Assembly (NCBI GenBank): GCA_002102555.1
Contig: MCFL01000211.1
Location: 1 to 41,036 of the forward strand
From: Catenaria anguillulae PL171
Taxonomy: Eukaryota > Blastocladiomycota > Blastocladiomycetes > Blastocladiales > Catenariaceae
Direction: 5' to 3'
Length of the DNA stretch: 41,036 nt
Shown here: positions 1 through 10,091 of the stretch, piece by piece
How the letters are laid out: every line of letters starts with the position of its first letter
How positions within the stretch are numbered: position 1 is the stretch's first letter
Notes under the pieces: generated by a model
Seen by the model: the letters and a program-made list of their open reading frames with translations, nothing else
The model's database searches: none
What the model was told of the DNA's origin: nothing
Made by a program: the position numbers and the translations under genes

Positions 1-2426
1 CGTGCGCGGTCATGCGCAGGTGAGGGTGATTTAGATGATGGCGTGATGATCACGTTGGGCGTCGACACACTGATTCTCTTCATGCCTCGCCCCGATGATG
101 AGGATCCTTGACCATGCTCGTCCTCTTGTTCTTCGGCCGCGTGCCCTTCTTCGTCCTCCTCGGAGACGTGCTCCCAGCCACCCGACTCGCCATCCTGCTC
201 CTCCTCCTCCAGCAACCGTGCGCGCTCCTGTGCTGCGTGCCAATCGCGCACGGCCTGCAACCTGCGCTCTTCCAACGCCATCATCTCCTTCAATATCCGA
301 CTGCGAATCTCCTCGGTCAACTTGGCCGCCGCACTTGCCGCGCTGGACGCGCTTGCTGTACTTGACCGCTTGTTGACAGCGGCCGGGTGTTTGCCGTTGG
401 CACCACCGGCCAGTCCAAGTGAGATTTGTTGCTGTTCCTGCAGAGACAATTGCGCCAGCATGATTGCCGCTGTGCGCATCCGATCCTCGAACTCGGCGTG
501 TGTGATAAAGCCGGGGACAATAGGCGCAGAAGCCATGTTTTTCAGGGAAATGTCGCGAATTGCGGGCGTCGAGGGCGACTTGCGGATCGAGGACGCGATC
601 GGAGGTGCGGCAGACGCAGACACGGGCGGGGCCGAGGTGGGCGCTGGCTCTGCGTCAGTTTCAACGGCAGTGGGTGGCGGAATGACGAGGGCGGTGGGAA
701 GGAGCGACAGCGAGGATCTACGGCGGACAAGCGGTCGGGACGGTGCCGGTGCAGACGTGGGACGATCAACGTTGGCAGTGGTTGATGACGACGTCGACGT
801 TGAGGATGCCGCATTCTCGACCATGGCCACGGCGACAGCTAAATCTTTGGCGGATGCCGATGCTTGTGCCTTCTTGATGGCTGCCAAGTCGGTCCCCTTT
901 GCCGAGACCAAAGGCTTGTCGTCCTCGTCACCGTCGTCGTCCAATACCTCAACAAACAACAGAAAAGGTACCCGATCTGCCGAGTTGAGCACCACAGCAT
1001 CCGATGGCGAAATGCGCACAATCTGGTGATGCGCGCGGCTCGATCCAGATGCGCCGTCGACCGTGTCGGCAAGACACCACAAAGGAATGCACACGGGCGC
1101 TGGAAAGTTGTGGTTGAGCAGCGTGAGCTCGGCCGTGAGCGAGGATTGGCGGGCTTCACGCGGGACGGCCACGAGGCGTTCCGAGATGGCGACAAGGGCA
1201 GCCATGAACTGAAGCTCCGAGTGAAAGTAGTAGTGCTTGAGCAAACTCGGGTCCAATGTCGCTGACCTGGGCGTATCTGATGCTGCAGCCGATTGGTGGT
1301 GAAGGTCAACTTCGGCCAGCGACCCGTTGGATGAGGCGGCAGAGCTGCGCTTGGAGCCCGGCTGCGAATTGTACTGGGATCCGGCAGCGGATCCGGCCGT
1401 CGATGCAACACGTTGGACAAAGTGGGAAAAGGAGAATGCTTTGCCCTTGTGCAAGTCTTCGAGGGACGGCGACTGCGAGGGAAGCCGGGCAAGGTTGGAC
1501 AAGCTGCCCCGCGAGCCGACAGCAGCAGGGCCGTTGGTCATAGAGATGGAATTGCGAGGCGAGTTGGAGCGCGAGCCGAGGCCGCCGCCGCCGCCGCCGC
1601 CGCCAGAGGATCGTTTGACGCTGTTGGAGCTGGCGGTTGTGCCGTTGCGTGGCAGAGAGGTGGACGTGTTTGGCTGCGTTGACGAAATGGGTGGGGAGGC
1701 TGTTGATCCAGCAGTTGACGATGGACGAGGAAGCGAGGTGGATTTGGGCGACAATGACGACAGGTCGCCAGAGTATGGGTCGATTGCAGCCGCAGCAACA
1801 GCAGCGGCAGATCGCTCGGCGAATGGTGTGCTGGGTGGCAGCGACGAGGTATCCACATCGCTATCTGCATCGGGAGAGGCGTGAATAATTGACTCGACCG
1901 TCGCCATGACTCGCGAGCACATCATGTGCGCCAATGAGTCGGGCACATTGGCCAAATCCGACAAGTACGACTCGAAATACCACATTGTCAGAAGGGCAAA
2001 GTGCGTCGAAGCGCGGCAGCGATTGACGAGCAACGATTCCAAATGTGTCATGCCAGGATTGACGACGAGAATGTGGCACAGCTGTGGCAGAAACTCGAGC
2101 ACGGCGCTCGCAGGGAATTTGTACCGGAGCTGATCGCACAAGTAGTGTTGGATTCCATCATGGTCTGCGTACTTGAATAAATAGTAGACTGCCATCCACT
2201 CGTTGAAGAAGTCGGATTTGAAGAGGCGCAACAGGCCGGCGTGTTCCTTGCCGAAGCGCGGGTCCATCATGGGCATGGAGAGCAGGTTTGATTTGGAGGG
2301 CGGGCTGGTGGAGAGCGAGTTGGAGTTGGAATCTAGGGCGAGAAAAGTGTTTGCGAGCGACTGGGACGGCGGCGGGACGCCCTTGCTGTGGAACGCTCTC
2401 GACGACGATGGCGGTGGCGATGACAT
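1..2426 (-). CDS. PIK1: Phosphatidylinositol 4-kinase beta, Pik1 type (5' part, cut by window edge)
   Basis: About 808 codons run without a stop from the ATG at 2426 to the left edge, with no intron. Residues about 55-180 hold the Pik1-specific helical (LHU) region (LLRLFKSDFFNEWMAVYYLF, then HYLCDQLRYKFPASAVLEF). After a Ser/Gly/Ala-rich linker with a poly-Gly run (about 1580-1610), residues about 394-496 carry the family's conserved block: HYYFHSELQFMAALVAISER, LLNHNFPAPVCIPLW, HHQIVRI and VLNSADRVPFLLFVEVL. These are diagnostic of PI4KIIIbeta/Pik1 rather than Stt4 or type II kinases. The catalytic kinase domain should lie beyond the left edge. In other organisms the enzyme makes PI4P at the Golgi for vesicle transport, working with frequenin/Arf. 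The linkers are longer than in yeast or human, as in other proteins of this window. I am sure of the family; the start is the first ATG of the frame. Confidence 0.93.
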   Translation of the reverse strand, partial: MSSPPPSSSRAFHSKGVPPPSQSLANTFLALDSNSNSLSTSPPSKSNLLSMPMMDPRFGKEHAGLLRLFKSDFFNEWMAVYYLFKYADHDGIQHYLCDQLRYKFPASAVLEFLPQLCHILVVNPGMTHLESLLVNRCRASTHFALLTMWYFESYLSDLANVPDSLAHMMCSRVMATVESIIHASPDADSDVDTSSLPPSTPFAERSAAAVAAAAIDPYSGDLSSLSPKSTSLPRPSSTAGSTASPPISSTQPNTSTSLPRNGTTASSNSVKRSSGGGGGGGGLGSRSNSPRNSISMTNGPAAVGSRGSLSNLARLPSQSPSLEDLHKGKAFSFSHFVQRVASTAGSAAGSQYNSQPGSKRSSAASSNGSLAEVDLHHQSAAASDTPRSATLDPSLLKHYYFHSELQFMAALVAISERLVAVPREARQSSLTAELTLLNHNFPAPVCIPLWCLADTVDGASGSSRAHHQIVRISPSDAVVLNSADRVPFLLFVEVLDDDGDEDDKPLVSAKGTDLAAIKKAQASASAKDLAVAVAMVENAASSTSTSSSTTANVDRPTSAPAPSRPLVRRRSSLSLLPTALVIPPPTAVETDAEPAPTSAPPVSASAAPPIASSIRKSPSTPAIRDISLKNMASAPIVPGFITHAEFEDRMRTAAIMLAQLSLQEQQQISLGLAGGANGKHPAAVNKRSSTASASSAASAAAKLTEEIRSRILKEMMALEERRLQAVRDWHAAQERARLLEEEEQDGESGGWEHVSEEDEEGHAAEEQEDEHGQGSSSSGRGMKRISVSTPNVIITPSSKSPSPAHDRA

Positions 2427-3336
2427 GATGAAATGTCGGTTGCGTGCGGGCTGTCAGACGACACATTGCCTGAGTCAAATCAAGAACCTTTCCTCGGTCG
2501 CACTGAGGTGACTTATGGACACGACATACGTGTGCTCTGGGATCTTGATTCCGTTTACTGGCTTGAGCACACACGGGCGTGGTGTGCTTGTCGCTTGTCG
2601 CTTGTCGCTTGTCGCTTGTCGCTTGTCGCTTGTCGCTTGTCGCTTGTCGCTTGTCGCTTGTCGTTGCTATCCCTTTATCACGAATAGGCCGACGAAATCC
2701 GGGCAACAAATACGTGCGTGTTTCCCCTCTTGTTTTGCGTCGATGTTGATGTTGATGTCGATGGAGCGGGGTGGTGGGTTTGGGTCGTGGCAACTGTCAA
2801 TTGCTGGCGCGGCGTCAATGAGGAGAGACGAGGGCGTTCCTTGGACTATTGCTGAGGCCGAAGCAGGACAGGAAGCAGAGTGCGCTGAAAGGAAGTAGAA
2901 CGGGTGGTGGTAAGGTTGCCTTGACTGGGAGTACTACCAATGGGACCAGGCTAGATTTTCATTGAGGACAATGTCAACAATGTCTGCTTAATGTTTGGGT
3001 TGAGTGGCGTTGCACAATCACAATCACAATCACGATCACGTCACGACTGAAGACGGAAGGCCGCCGATCGATGTTGATTTAACCAACACCCACGGCGAAG
3101 CGTTACAATATTGAATCACAATTCCCATTTCCCATCGCCCATACAAGTATATACTGCACAACCATATGTACATGTCGCACAAGCGTCATATTCATTTCAC
3201 TTCATTGGGACAACAACTTGACAGATTGGAATGCATGCACCGAACGGGCACAATCACAAGTCACACATGGTGACAAGAGTCCAGCATACGTACTTGCACT
3301 GCTTCATTCCCATTTCAACTTTGCAATCAGCACAAC
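2427..3336. other. Intergenic region between P450 3' end and PI4-kinase 5' end
   Basis: About 0.9 kb. It holds the GCTTGTC repeat and a short CAATCA-type repeat (about 3012-3038). It must contain the promoter of the PI4-kinase and the 3' UTR of the P450. I see no supported gene, tRNA or mobile element. Confidence 0.6.
2586..2662. repeat. Heptanucleotide tandem repeat (GCTTGTC)x11 upstream of the PI4-kinase
   Basis: Eleven perfect head-to-tail copies of the 7-mer GCTTGTC (GACAAGC on the gene strand) sit 160 bp upstream of the PI4-kinase ATG, in its promoter or 5' UTR. A 7-bp unit is not frame-neutral, so the tract is very unlikely to be coding. Confidence 0.95.
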
Positions 3337-5333
3337 TCAGTTGCGACGAGTAAACTGGATCATGACATCCTTTGGGTGCATGAGCACGGCCGCTGTCGTT
3401 TCGGGCTGTCCCTTGAGCGCACTCTCGTTGCCGACAATCTTCCACTCGTAACGAAGCAAGAGCATTGCGAGGACGACACGTTGCTCAATGATGGAAAACT
3501 ATATGAAACGTACGTGTGTCATTTCCATGTCAGTCATGGCCACACTCTCGGAATGAAACAAAAGAAAGGGACGTACTTGCTGGCCAAGGCAAACCCGTGC
3601 ACCGCCACCAAATGGCGTCCACTTGAATCCCGCCGCTCCCGGATGCATGGGCACAGTTCCGTCCGACCCGAGCTGGTGCTCATCGGCCCACCGCTCGGGA
3701 ATAAACTGCTCTGCCGTCGGACCCCACACGGCTGGCGAATGATGCACGGTCCAGATATTGACCGACACGAGCGATCCGCGGGGCACCTTGAGCCCATTGT
3801 GGAACGTGTGGTCCGACACGAGCTGGCGGGTCGTGTTGGGCACGGATGGGTACAGGCGCATGGCTTCCTTGATGATGTAGGTAATGTAGTTGAGCTGCCG
3901 CTCTTGTGCATTTGTCGGGTACGGCAATCGTGGGCCGAGACGCGCCTTGCACATCGCCCATGGCGGCAATCACCTCACCGCGGGCCTTTTGCTGCTTGTC
4001 GGGGTGCATGCCGAGGAGATAGAGGGCGAAACTGAGCGCGTTGGCGGTTGTATCGTGTCCCTACATTGCCACAGAGTGGAATCAGACGAGTCAATGAGAC
4101 GTAATGCTAACGGGACAAAGTGGAGAAACGTACGGCGACAAAAAGACCATGGTGTTGTTGCGCACGTCGTCCTTGCTAAACGCCTCGGGGTCATCCAACA
4201 TGGCACTCACCATCAACTCCATCAAATCCTTGGAATCGGCATCCTCGTCCGAAATAACCTCATCCCCCGCTCCTTTGCGGTTGCCCGCCCGTCTAGCCTG
4301 CAACTTGGCCGTCTTCTCGTCAATCAAACCAACCAAGTACTCGTTGAACTCGCGGGATTTCGCCGTCAATCCACGCACACTGGGCAACCACGAGCCACGC
4401 GCCCAAGTACGGCAAACGACGGGCTGAGTGCACGCGTAAACACGTCATTGTAGAGTTGGACAATGGTCGAGTTTGGGTGGTTGACGGAATCCAAGTTGGT
4501 GCCAAAGGCGGCCGACGAGAGCGCGTCCAGCGTGAGGCGTTGCATCCAGGGACCAATGTCGGCGGGCTCGTTGGCGCGGCGAGTCGGTCGAATTGGCCAA
4601 TGAGTTCGCGGGTCGGGATCCCAAAGAGAGCAGTGTTCCAGCCGCGGCGAAAGGCCGGATTGACGACACGGCGGTGACGTTTCCATTCGCTTGCCTAGCG
4701 TGCGGTTGTACATGCGAGTAGGAGACTGGTTGAGTGTGATCGTTCCAAGCGATAAGCCTCGTCCAAGACAGATGCGATGGTACCCTTGCGCTGACAATGT
4801 TGTCTCCAAAGACCTCGTCCTTTTTAGGCTTGTAATCATGCACTGTCGACCCGTCGGCCAAGTCCTTTTGCGGGCGGAACTTTTCAAATGTCGAATGCTC
4901 AGTCCACACGTCCTTGAGATCCTGTGGGTTGTTGACACCGACGGCCCAACGGCCCAGCATCCACACGGCAAACAATCCGGGCTCTTCACCCGGCTTGAGT
5001 AGCCCGCGACGTACGCCGTCCTCCTTGACGTGTGCGATCCGCTCAATGTTGCGCTGCACACTGCCCTTGCCGGACAAGACAGCCGACACACTCTTCCATG
5101 GCCCGAGACGCGGCAGGTGGCGCAAGTGTGCCGGAACACGGAAGTACTTTGTGTAGACGTGAATGGATGACAAGAGCGCGAGTGCGGCGAGAAGCGGAGT
5201 GCGCGGGCCGTTACGTGCACGGGCAAAGATTGCGGCGAGCTTGGGCACGAGGTCGGCGATCGAGCGGGCAGGGCAGCCAGCAGGGCCGAGGCCGGCGCGG
5301 TGATCAGATCCAGGGCAGGGTGGTGGTGGACAT
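3337..5333 (-). pseudogene. Cytochrome P450 monooxygenase with multiple frame offsets
   Basis: Four exons can be followed by homology: 5333-4784, 4694-4134, 4060-3577 and 3498-3337, with introns of 89, 73 and 78 bp. All core P450 features are there: a hydrophobic N-terminal anchor, the helix C motif SEWKRHRRVVNPAF, the oxygen-binding VAGHDTTA of helix I, EAMR (ExxR), the FIPERW loop, and heme-ligand FGGGARVCLGQQ followed by FSIIEQRVVLAMLLLRYEW. But the reading frame changes six times without an intron: near 5314 and 5267 (C runs), near 4577, at 4385-4410, at the five-T run 4140-4144, and at 3905-3945. Five look like one missing base and one like an extra base. Exon lengths modulo 3 agree with this count. 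No nonsense change or lost motif is seen otherwise, so either this is a young pseudogene or the assembly has local errors. Full length would be about 586 residues, normal for a fungal microsomal P450. The substrate cannot be guessed. Confidence 0.85.
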
Positions 5334-6141
5334 GGTATGGTGTTGTTTCGGTATGGTGAATGGATGTAAGGTACAGGTGGTGCGGGTGTGCGGGTGCGAG
5401 TGAGAAACGAGTTGGCTTGGCCGGTTGGCAGGGCGAGTCCGGTACTTGTATTTACTAGCAGTAGCAGTACTCGTTCCATCCATTCAGACCTCTGGCATGC
5501 CACGCTCCAGCCGGCGCGGAAACATGGACTTTGTGGGGGCCCGGGCCGTGGCCGGCTTGGAGCGAGCACATGGAATCATTGCCTAGGGTTGAAGAATTCA
5601 TGGTGTGGAAAGGAAAACAACGTTCACGTTCACGTTGAGCTTCACACCGCGGCATGCACGGCTTTGTCATTTCAACATGAATGTCTGCCGTTCCGTCGAG
5701 TCGTCGACGCGCATCATGCATCATGTTTGCTTTGCTGTGATGGCAGATGGCACATGGACGCTTGATGAGCTACACACGCGAGACACAAATCCGGTGACTT
5801 TGGCATGATCCGCTTGCATTAAATTGCCAACCCTGACTGCGTGCAAATGTGTCCTTGTTCCGACCCGATAATTCCGATCGTAATTCGGTGCGCACTGCCG
5901 AGGTGAGGGTCGGTGGTGGTATTTTGAGTCAGGCGTTGCCATGCGAACAACAAGGCCGCACGCGTCGCTTTAATTTTGCGCTCTTCGGCAAACTCGGATG
6001 GGATTATATCAACTAGCGAGCTTCGTGTCCCGCCGGCAACCCTTGCCTCCCTCACCGCTCTCGGCATGCAACGACGTGTAGAGTTCTTCTTTGGTTGAAG
6101 CTGGTATATTTTATGCAAGCACATTTGTTTCTACATACCGA
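5334..6141. other. Intergenic region upstream of the P450
   Basis: About 0.8 kb between the P450 start and the 3' end of 7TM gene A, both on the minus strand. An ACGCGT hexamer lies near 5960. I see no gene or repeat I can support. Confidence 0.5.
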
Positions 6142-7861
6142 CTACAAAGCTGCTCCACTGCCACCCGAAATGGCGTGCCCTCCGCTGTGCTGTTGAGATT
6201 CCAAACTGTCTCCTCCTGCCACTGCCTTTGAATTCTTCTTCTTGCGTTGCCCTCGCACTCCACCGCCACCAGCAGACAACAGCCATGTCCGATTTTTCAC
6301 CATGATCTTTTGCTCAAACTTGGCTCGCAGGGACACGCGCCTTGATAACCCGTTGTGGCCGTGAGCGGCTCCCGTATCATCCTCGTCCATCGTTGGACCT
6401 AAGCCGCGGTTGTAGTTGATGAGCCAGTCAAACGCAGCCTCGGCTGCCGTTGCGAGTGCACACAGAGTCGTAGTGATTGCGGTGCTGTAGATTGGGAAGG
6501 GTCGGTACAGGGCAATAAAGACCAGAAAGCATATCCAGTAGATGGTCAGCATGAGTGTCTACATGGACATACACATGTATGAAAGAATGCCGCGTGCATG
6601 TCAAAGAAGGAATCTGCAAGATTCGACCCAGGCAAAAAAAAAAGCGGACCAGCAGCTTGAATGTTCGTCCCACAAACACTTTGGCCGATGGCCGATGATG
6701 GGTTCCCACGGGTCGCGCCTTGCTTTGCTGATTTGGATTCCAGTCGAGCAGCACTCGCGAATTCGAATTCGAACCAACAATTGGCATCACGGGTGGCGAA
6801 TGGATAACTGGCTCGGACGCCACGGTGGCTGCGGCTGTTGCTCCATGCCCAACACCCCCACCGGCTCGAGACAGATAGTTTGTGGATACCATGCTGTCCA
6901 GCGCGACCGAATTGTCCGTGGCGCTGAATGCGACTTTGAGCGACCATATGCTCATGGCAATGAGGGCAAACTATCTCGAATGACCACTCGAGCAAACGTA
7001 AATGAATTGCACATGATTGCCAAGGCACAAATCAGACTCGGAAACGAACCGGAAGCAGGGCAAGAAGCCCAGCACTCCAAGATGGGATGATCACCGCCGT
7101 TTGCCATTCAACTGAGAACAGTGAAAACCAAGTCATTAAGCAAATATGTGACATATCATTCCATGCAGCACCCAATGGCAAGGTACACGAACCAATGTTG
7201 AGATTACGCTGCTGCCATACACAGAGCGCAACCGTGCAAAATACGATGGCTTGAATGACACATGTCATGACGAGCATGCCCCAAACGAACTTCTTTCGAC
7301 TAGCAGGCTGGGCGACCATGAGCAGCGAGATCCGAAACACGGTGGCAATTACAACGAGCGGCGCTCCGGGAAGGATAGTAAACAGTCGAACTGCGTTGAG
7401 AATAAAGGTCTGCCACGAATTTACGAGCCCGTTAGTTCGTTCGTTACAACTTGATTTGATCCGGTTATCGAGCAGGCGCGCACATCTGCCCAACCAACTT
7501 GCCACAAAATGTAATAATGGACTACGCTGTTGATGGCCTCAAACATAAACAGTAAAGACGCAATAAACAGCAGCATGACACGGTACTTGCTGATTCGTCG
7601 TGGATCGTCCAAGAAATCAGAATCGGCGAGAAGACCATGATGTGCGTGCTGGTTACGTGCTCGCCGTCGACATGGATTGCATTTTGACTGCTTGATTACA
7701 TGCCACACTCTTGGAAAGAGCGCATACAAGGTAGACAGAGCAACAAGAAAGCCAACCGTGAATCCGACCAGGGTGTTTAGCGCGATATTGTCAGGAACGC
7801 GAAAAATGAGTGCCGTCGCCTCGACATGGGTGTGGAGAGCGTGGGCGGGTTCAGCGGACAT
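6142..7861 (-). CDS. Seven-helix membrane protein, family member A
   Basis: Five exons: 7861-7484, 7409-7193, 7111-7050, 6970-6650 and 6558-6142 (introns 74, 81, 79 and 91 bp; donors GTGCGC, GTTCGT, GTTCGT, GTCCGC), giving 464 residues. Helix 1 is NTLVGFTVGFLVALSTLYAL. A basic cytoplasmic loop follows, then helix 2 with FEAINSVVHYYILW. Helix 3 ends in ATVFRISLLMVAQP, followed by helix 4. Helix 5 spans VEWQTAVIIPSW to SIWSLKVAF. A long low-complexity third loop leads to VGRTFKLL, helix 6 (MLTIYWICFLVFIALYRPFP) and helix 7 ending ATAAEAAFDWLI. The tail is basic. The topology is GPCR-like, but I do not recognise the family. Exon borders were set by matching the five other members. The start at 7861 gives an N-terminus most like member B; in-frame ATGs at 7906 and 7945 are alternatives. 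It lies directly downstream of member B. Confidence 0.82.
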
Positions 7862-8144
7862 GATGGCCACGGGGCTAGTTTCTTGATAGCTTGATTGCTC
7901 CAACATATCGATGGACACGTCAGGCTTCGTTCGAGTTTGATTCATTCTCGACCCTGTTCCGCTTGTGTTCTTCGTGTCCGACGCGGTTTGTCATTCTGTC
8001 CGCGAACACCTGTTTACATCAACATTCAGGTGGAGCCGCAGGACAAACATTTCATTTGATCTGTGTGGAGTAACTGACCAGCCATCGCCGAGGCGAAATG
8101 ACAAGATGCGCGTATATTCCGTTTGACCAGCATTCAGACTACTG

Positions 8145-9735
8145 TCATCTCACCGGACTCGATGCTTCTGTTGCTACGACAGCCGATTGTCTTACCGTCT
8201 TGTTCGACATGAAAGCTGCCTTGCTCGATGTGATTTTCCTTCGAATCACCTCCTTGGCACCTGCCCGATTCACCGTGATGAGCCAATCGAATCCTGCCTC
8301 AACAGCAGTCGCGAGTGCACACAAAAGCGCCACGACCGACACGCTGTAAACTGGAAAGGGCCGGAACGTGACAATGAAAAAGAGGGCCAGGATCCAGAAG
8401 GAGGTAAGGAGAATAGTCTGATTTCAAGTTGGCCGCCGAATCTTATGTCAGGATGCAGCAAGAGGGAAGGACGGAGATCCAGAACAACAAAAAAAAAAGG
8501 GACAAACCATTATTTTGAACGATCGTCCAACGTGGTACATGACAGTTTGATGCACCTTGCGCTTCTTTTCTCCTGCACTTCCTTTTGAGGCTGATGGACC
8601 TTTCGAACCTCTGCCCGTATCCGGCGACGACAATGGCACCAAGTCTGCTTCCTCCCGCGATAGATTCTTGCCTTGGGTCTCAGCTGGAGACACTGGCTCA
8701 TCGGAAAGTACCGACGCTTGGCTGCTATTGCTGCTGTACACCGCGGGCAACGTTGGTTTGGAAACAGGTTGGGACTCGACGGTCGTGTCTGGCATCATGC
8801 TGATGACCCCAATGGAATCTTGGACGGCGGTGAATGCTACCTTGAGTGACCAGAGACTGAGAATGATGACAGCGAGCTGTGAAGGGCGAAGGGGGAATGG
8901 ATGAATCATCAAGTTGTGACACACAGGAACGGGTGCAAGAGAGCACATCCACGAACCGGGACAAGCAACAGGAATCCCGCCATCCAGATCGGAACAACCA
9001 CCAAGCTTTGCCAAGTAGCTGTACGATTCACTTGGGTTATCATTGCTATCTCAGGGTCCACCCAAAAGCATGATGGATGGAAACTACGAACCGACATCCA
9101 AATGTCGGTTTTCCCATAGCACCCACGCGACGCAACCAACGCCGAGCAACTGAAGCACGCATAGCAACGAAATCATGCCCCATACCACCCATTTTCGATG
9201 GACCGGATGCGTGATAATAAGCAGCGAGATCCGGTAGACGGTTGCTATCATGACAAATAGTCCAACGAGGCTGATTGTGAACAATCGAGTCATGTTGAGA
9301 AGAAATGTCTTGCCACAAGTGGACGCGTTTGTGAATGAATTACAGCTGCATGTAGTTGTGTCGATTGAAGCGTCGGTTGAAGCGTACATCGGCCCATCCA
9401 GTCGTCCACAATTGAAAATAATGTTGAAACCCGCTGATACACTCGACAATGATCAACAGCGACGATGAAAACAAGAGCGCCACTCGATGTCTTCCTAATC
9501 GTCTCGGGTTGTCTAGCAAATCCGTCAGCGGTCGCCGCTGCTTCCCACTTCCTTGGTATCGCCGCCGATGATAGCATGGCCAGCATCGCGACTCTCGGAG
9601 TCCATTCACGAACTTGGGCAGCAACTTGTACGCTGTTGCAAGGCCGACAGCAAAGCCGATAGCGTAAAACACGAGCGTGTTGATGGCAACTCGGTCAGCA
9701 ACGCGAAAGGTGACGAGCTGGGTTCCAGTTGTCAT
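8145..9735 (-). CDS. Seven-helix membrane protein, family member B
   Basis: Five exons: 9735-9388, 9308-9092, 9018-8957, 8876-8508 and 8417-8145 (introns 79, 73, 80 and 90 bp; donors GTACGC, GTTCGT, GTTCGT, GTTTGT), giving 422 residues. Start: 9735 is the only ATG in frame ahead of helix 1 (AINTLVFYAIGFAVGLATAY). Helix 2 carries VECISGFQHYFQLW, helix 3 ends ATVYRISLLIITHP, helix 5 runs from ATWQSLVVVPIW to SLWSLKVAFT, and a 100-residue Ser/Pro/Lys-rich loop leads to VGRSFKIM. Helix 7 ends ATAVEAGFDWLI. It is closest to member A, which lies 283 bp downstream in the same direction, so the two are probably a tandem duplicate. Function unknown; a surface receptor is an inference from topology only. 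Confidence 0.83.
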
Positions 9736-10091
9736 CGGTGGAATAATGCATTCAAGTTCGGCTGTTTGTTCCGTAGTTGTCGGATTATTACGGCATGCAT
9801 CGAGTCTTGCAGAATGTGGCCGGTGTATGCTTTGCACTGATGTGGCCGATTAATATAAAACAAACTGGTGCAACAAATAACGCCCGGTCCGACACGAGAA
9901 AAGCGGAACGCCAATGGCTGGCAGGAACCAAGACAAAGCAAATCAAAACAAGACCAAACAAAAAAAAGAGAGAAACAGGGAGGAAAGAATACACAGAACG
10001 AAAGGCTCAAACAAGACCAGATTACACACATTGACACACCGTTTCGTGACACAGCTACGTACAACAACGTATCGCATAGATCGCAAATGAA
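9736..10091. other. Short intergenic region, purine-rich on plus strand
   Basis: About 360 bp between the APSES gene 3' end and the start of 7TM member B. The part 9940-9990 is A/G-rich on the plus strand (pyrimidine-rich on the gene strand), as expected for UTR sequence. No gene seen. Confidence 0.5.

Noticed and set aside
322-1029. Long plus-strand open frame within the PI4-kinase region
   Set aside because: It is the antisense shadow of the minus-strand PI4-kinase frame, which carries clear family motifs.
6142-9735. Known fungal GPCR or rhodopsin identity for the 7TM genes
   Set aside because: No retinal-binding Lys in helix 7, no Ste2/Ste3 or Git3 motifs, and no PQ-loops; so no named family was assigned.
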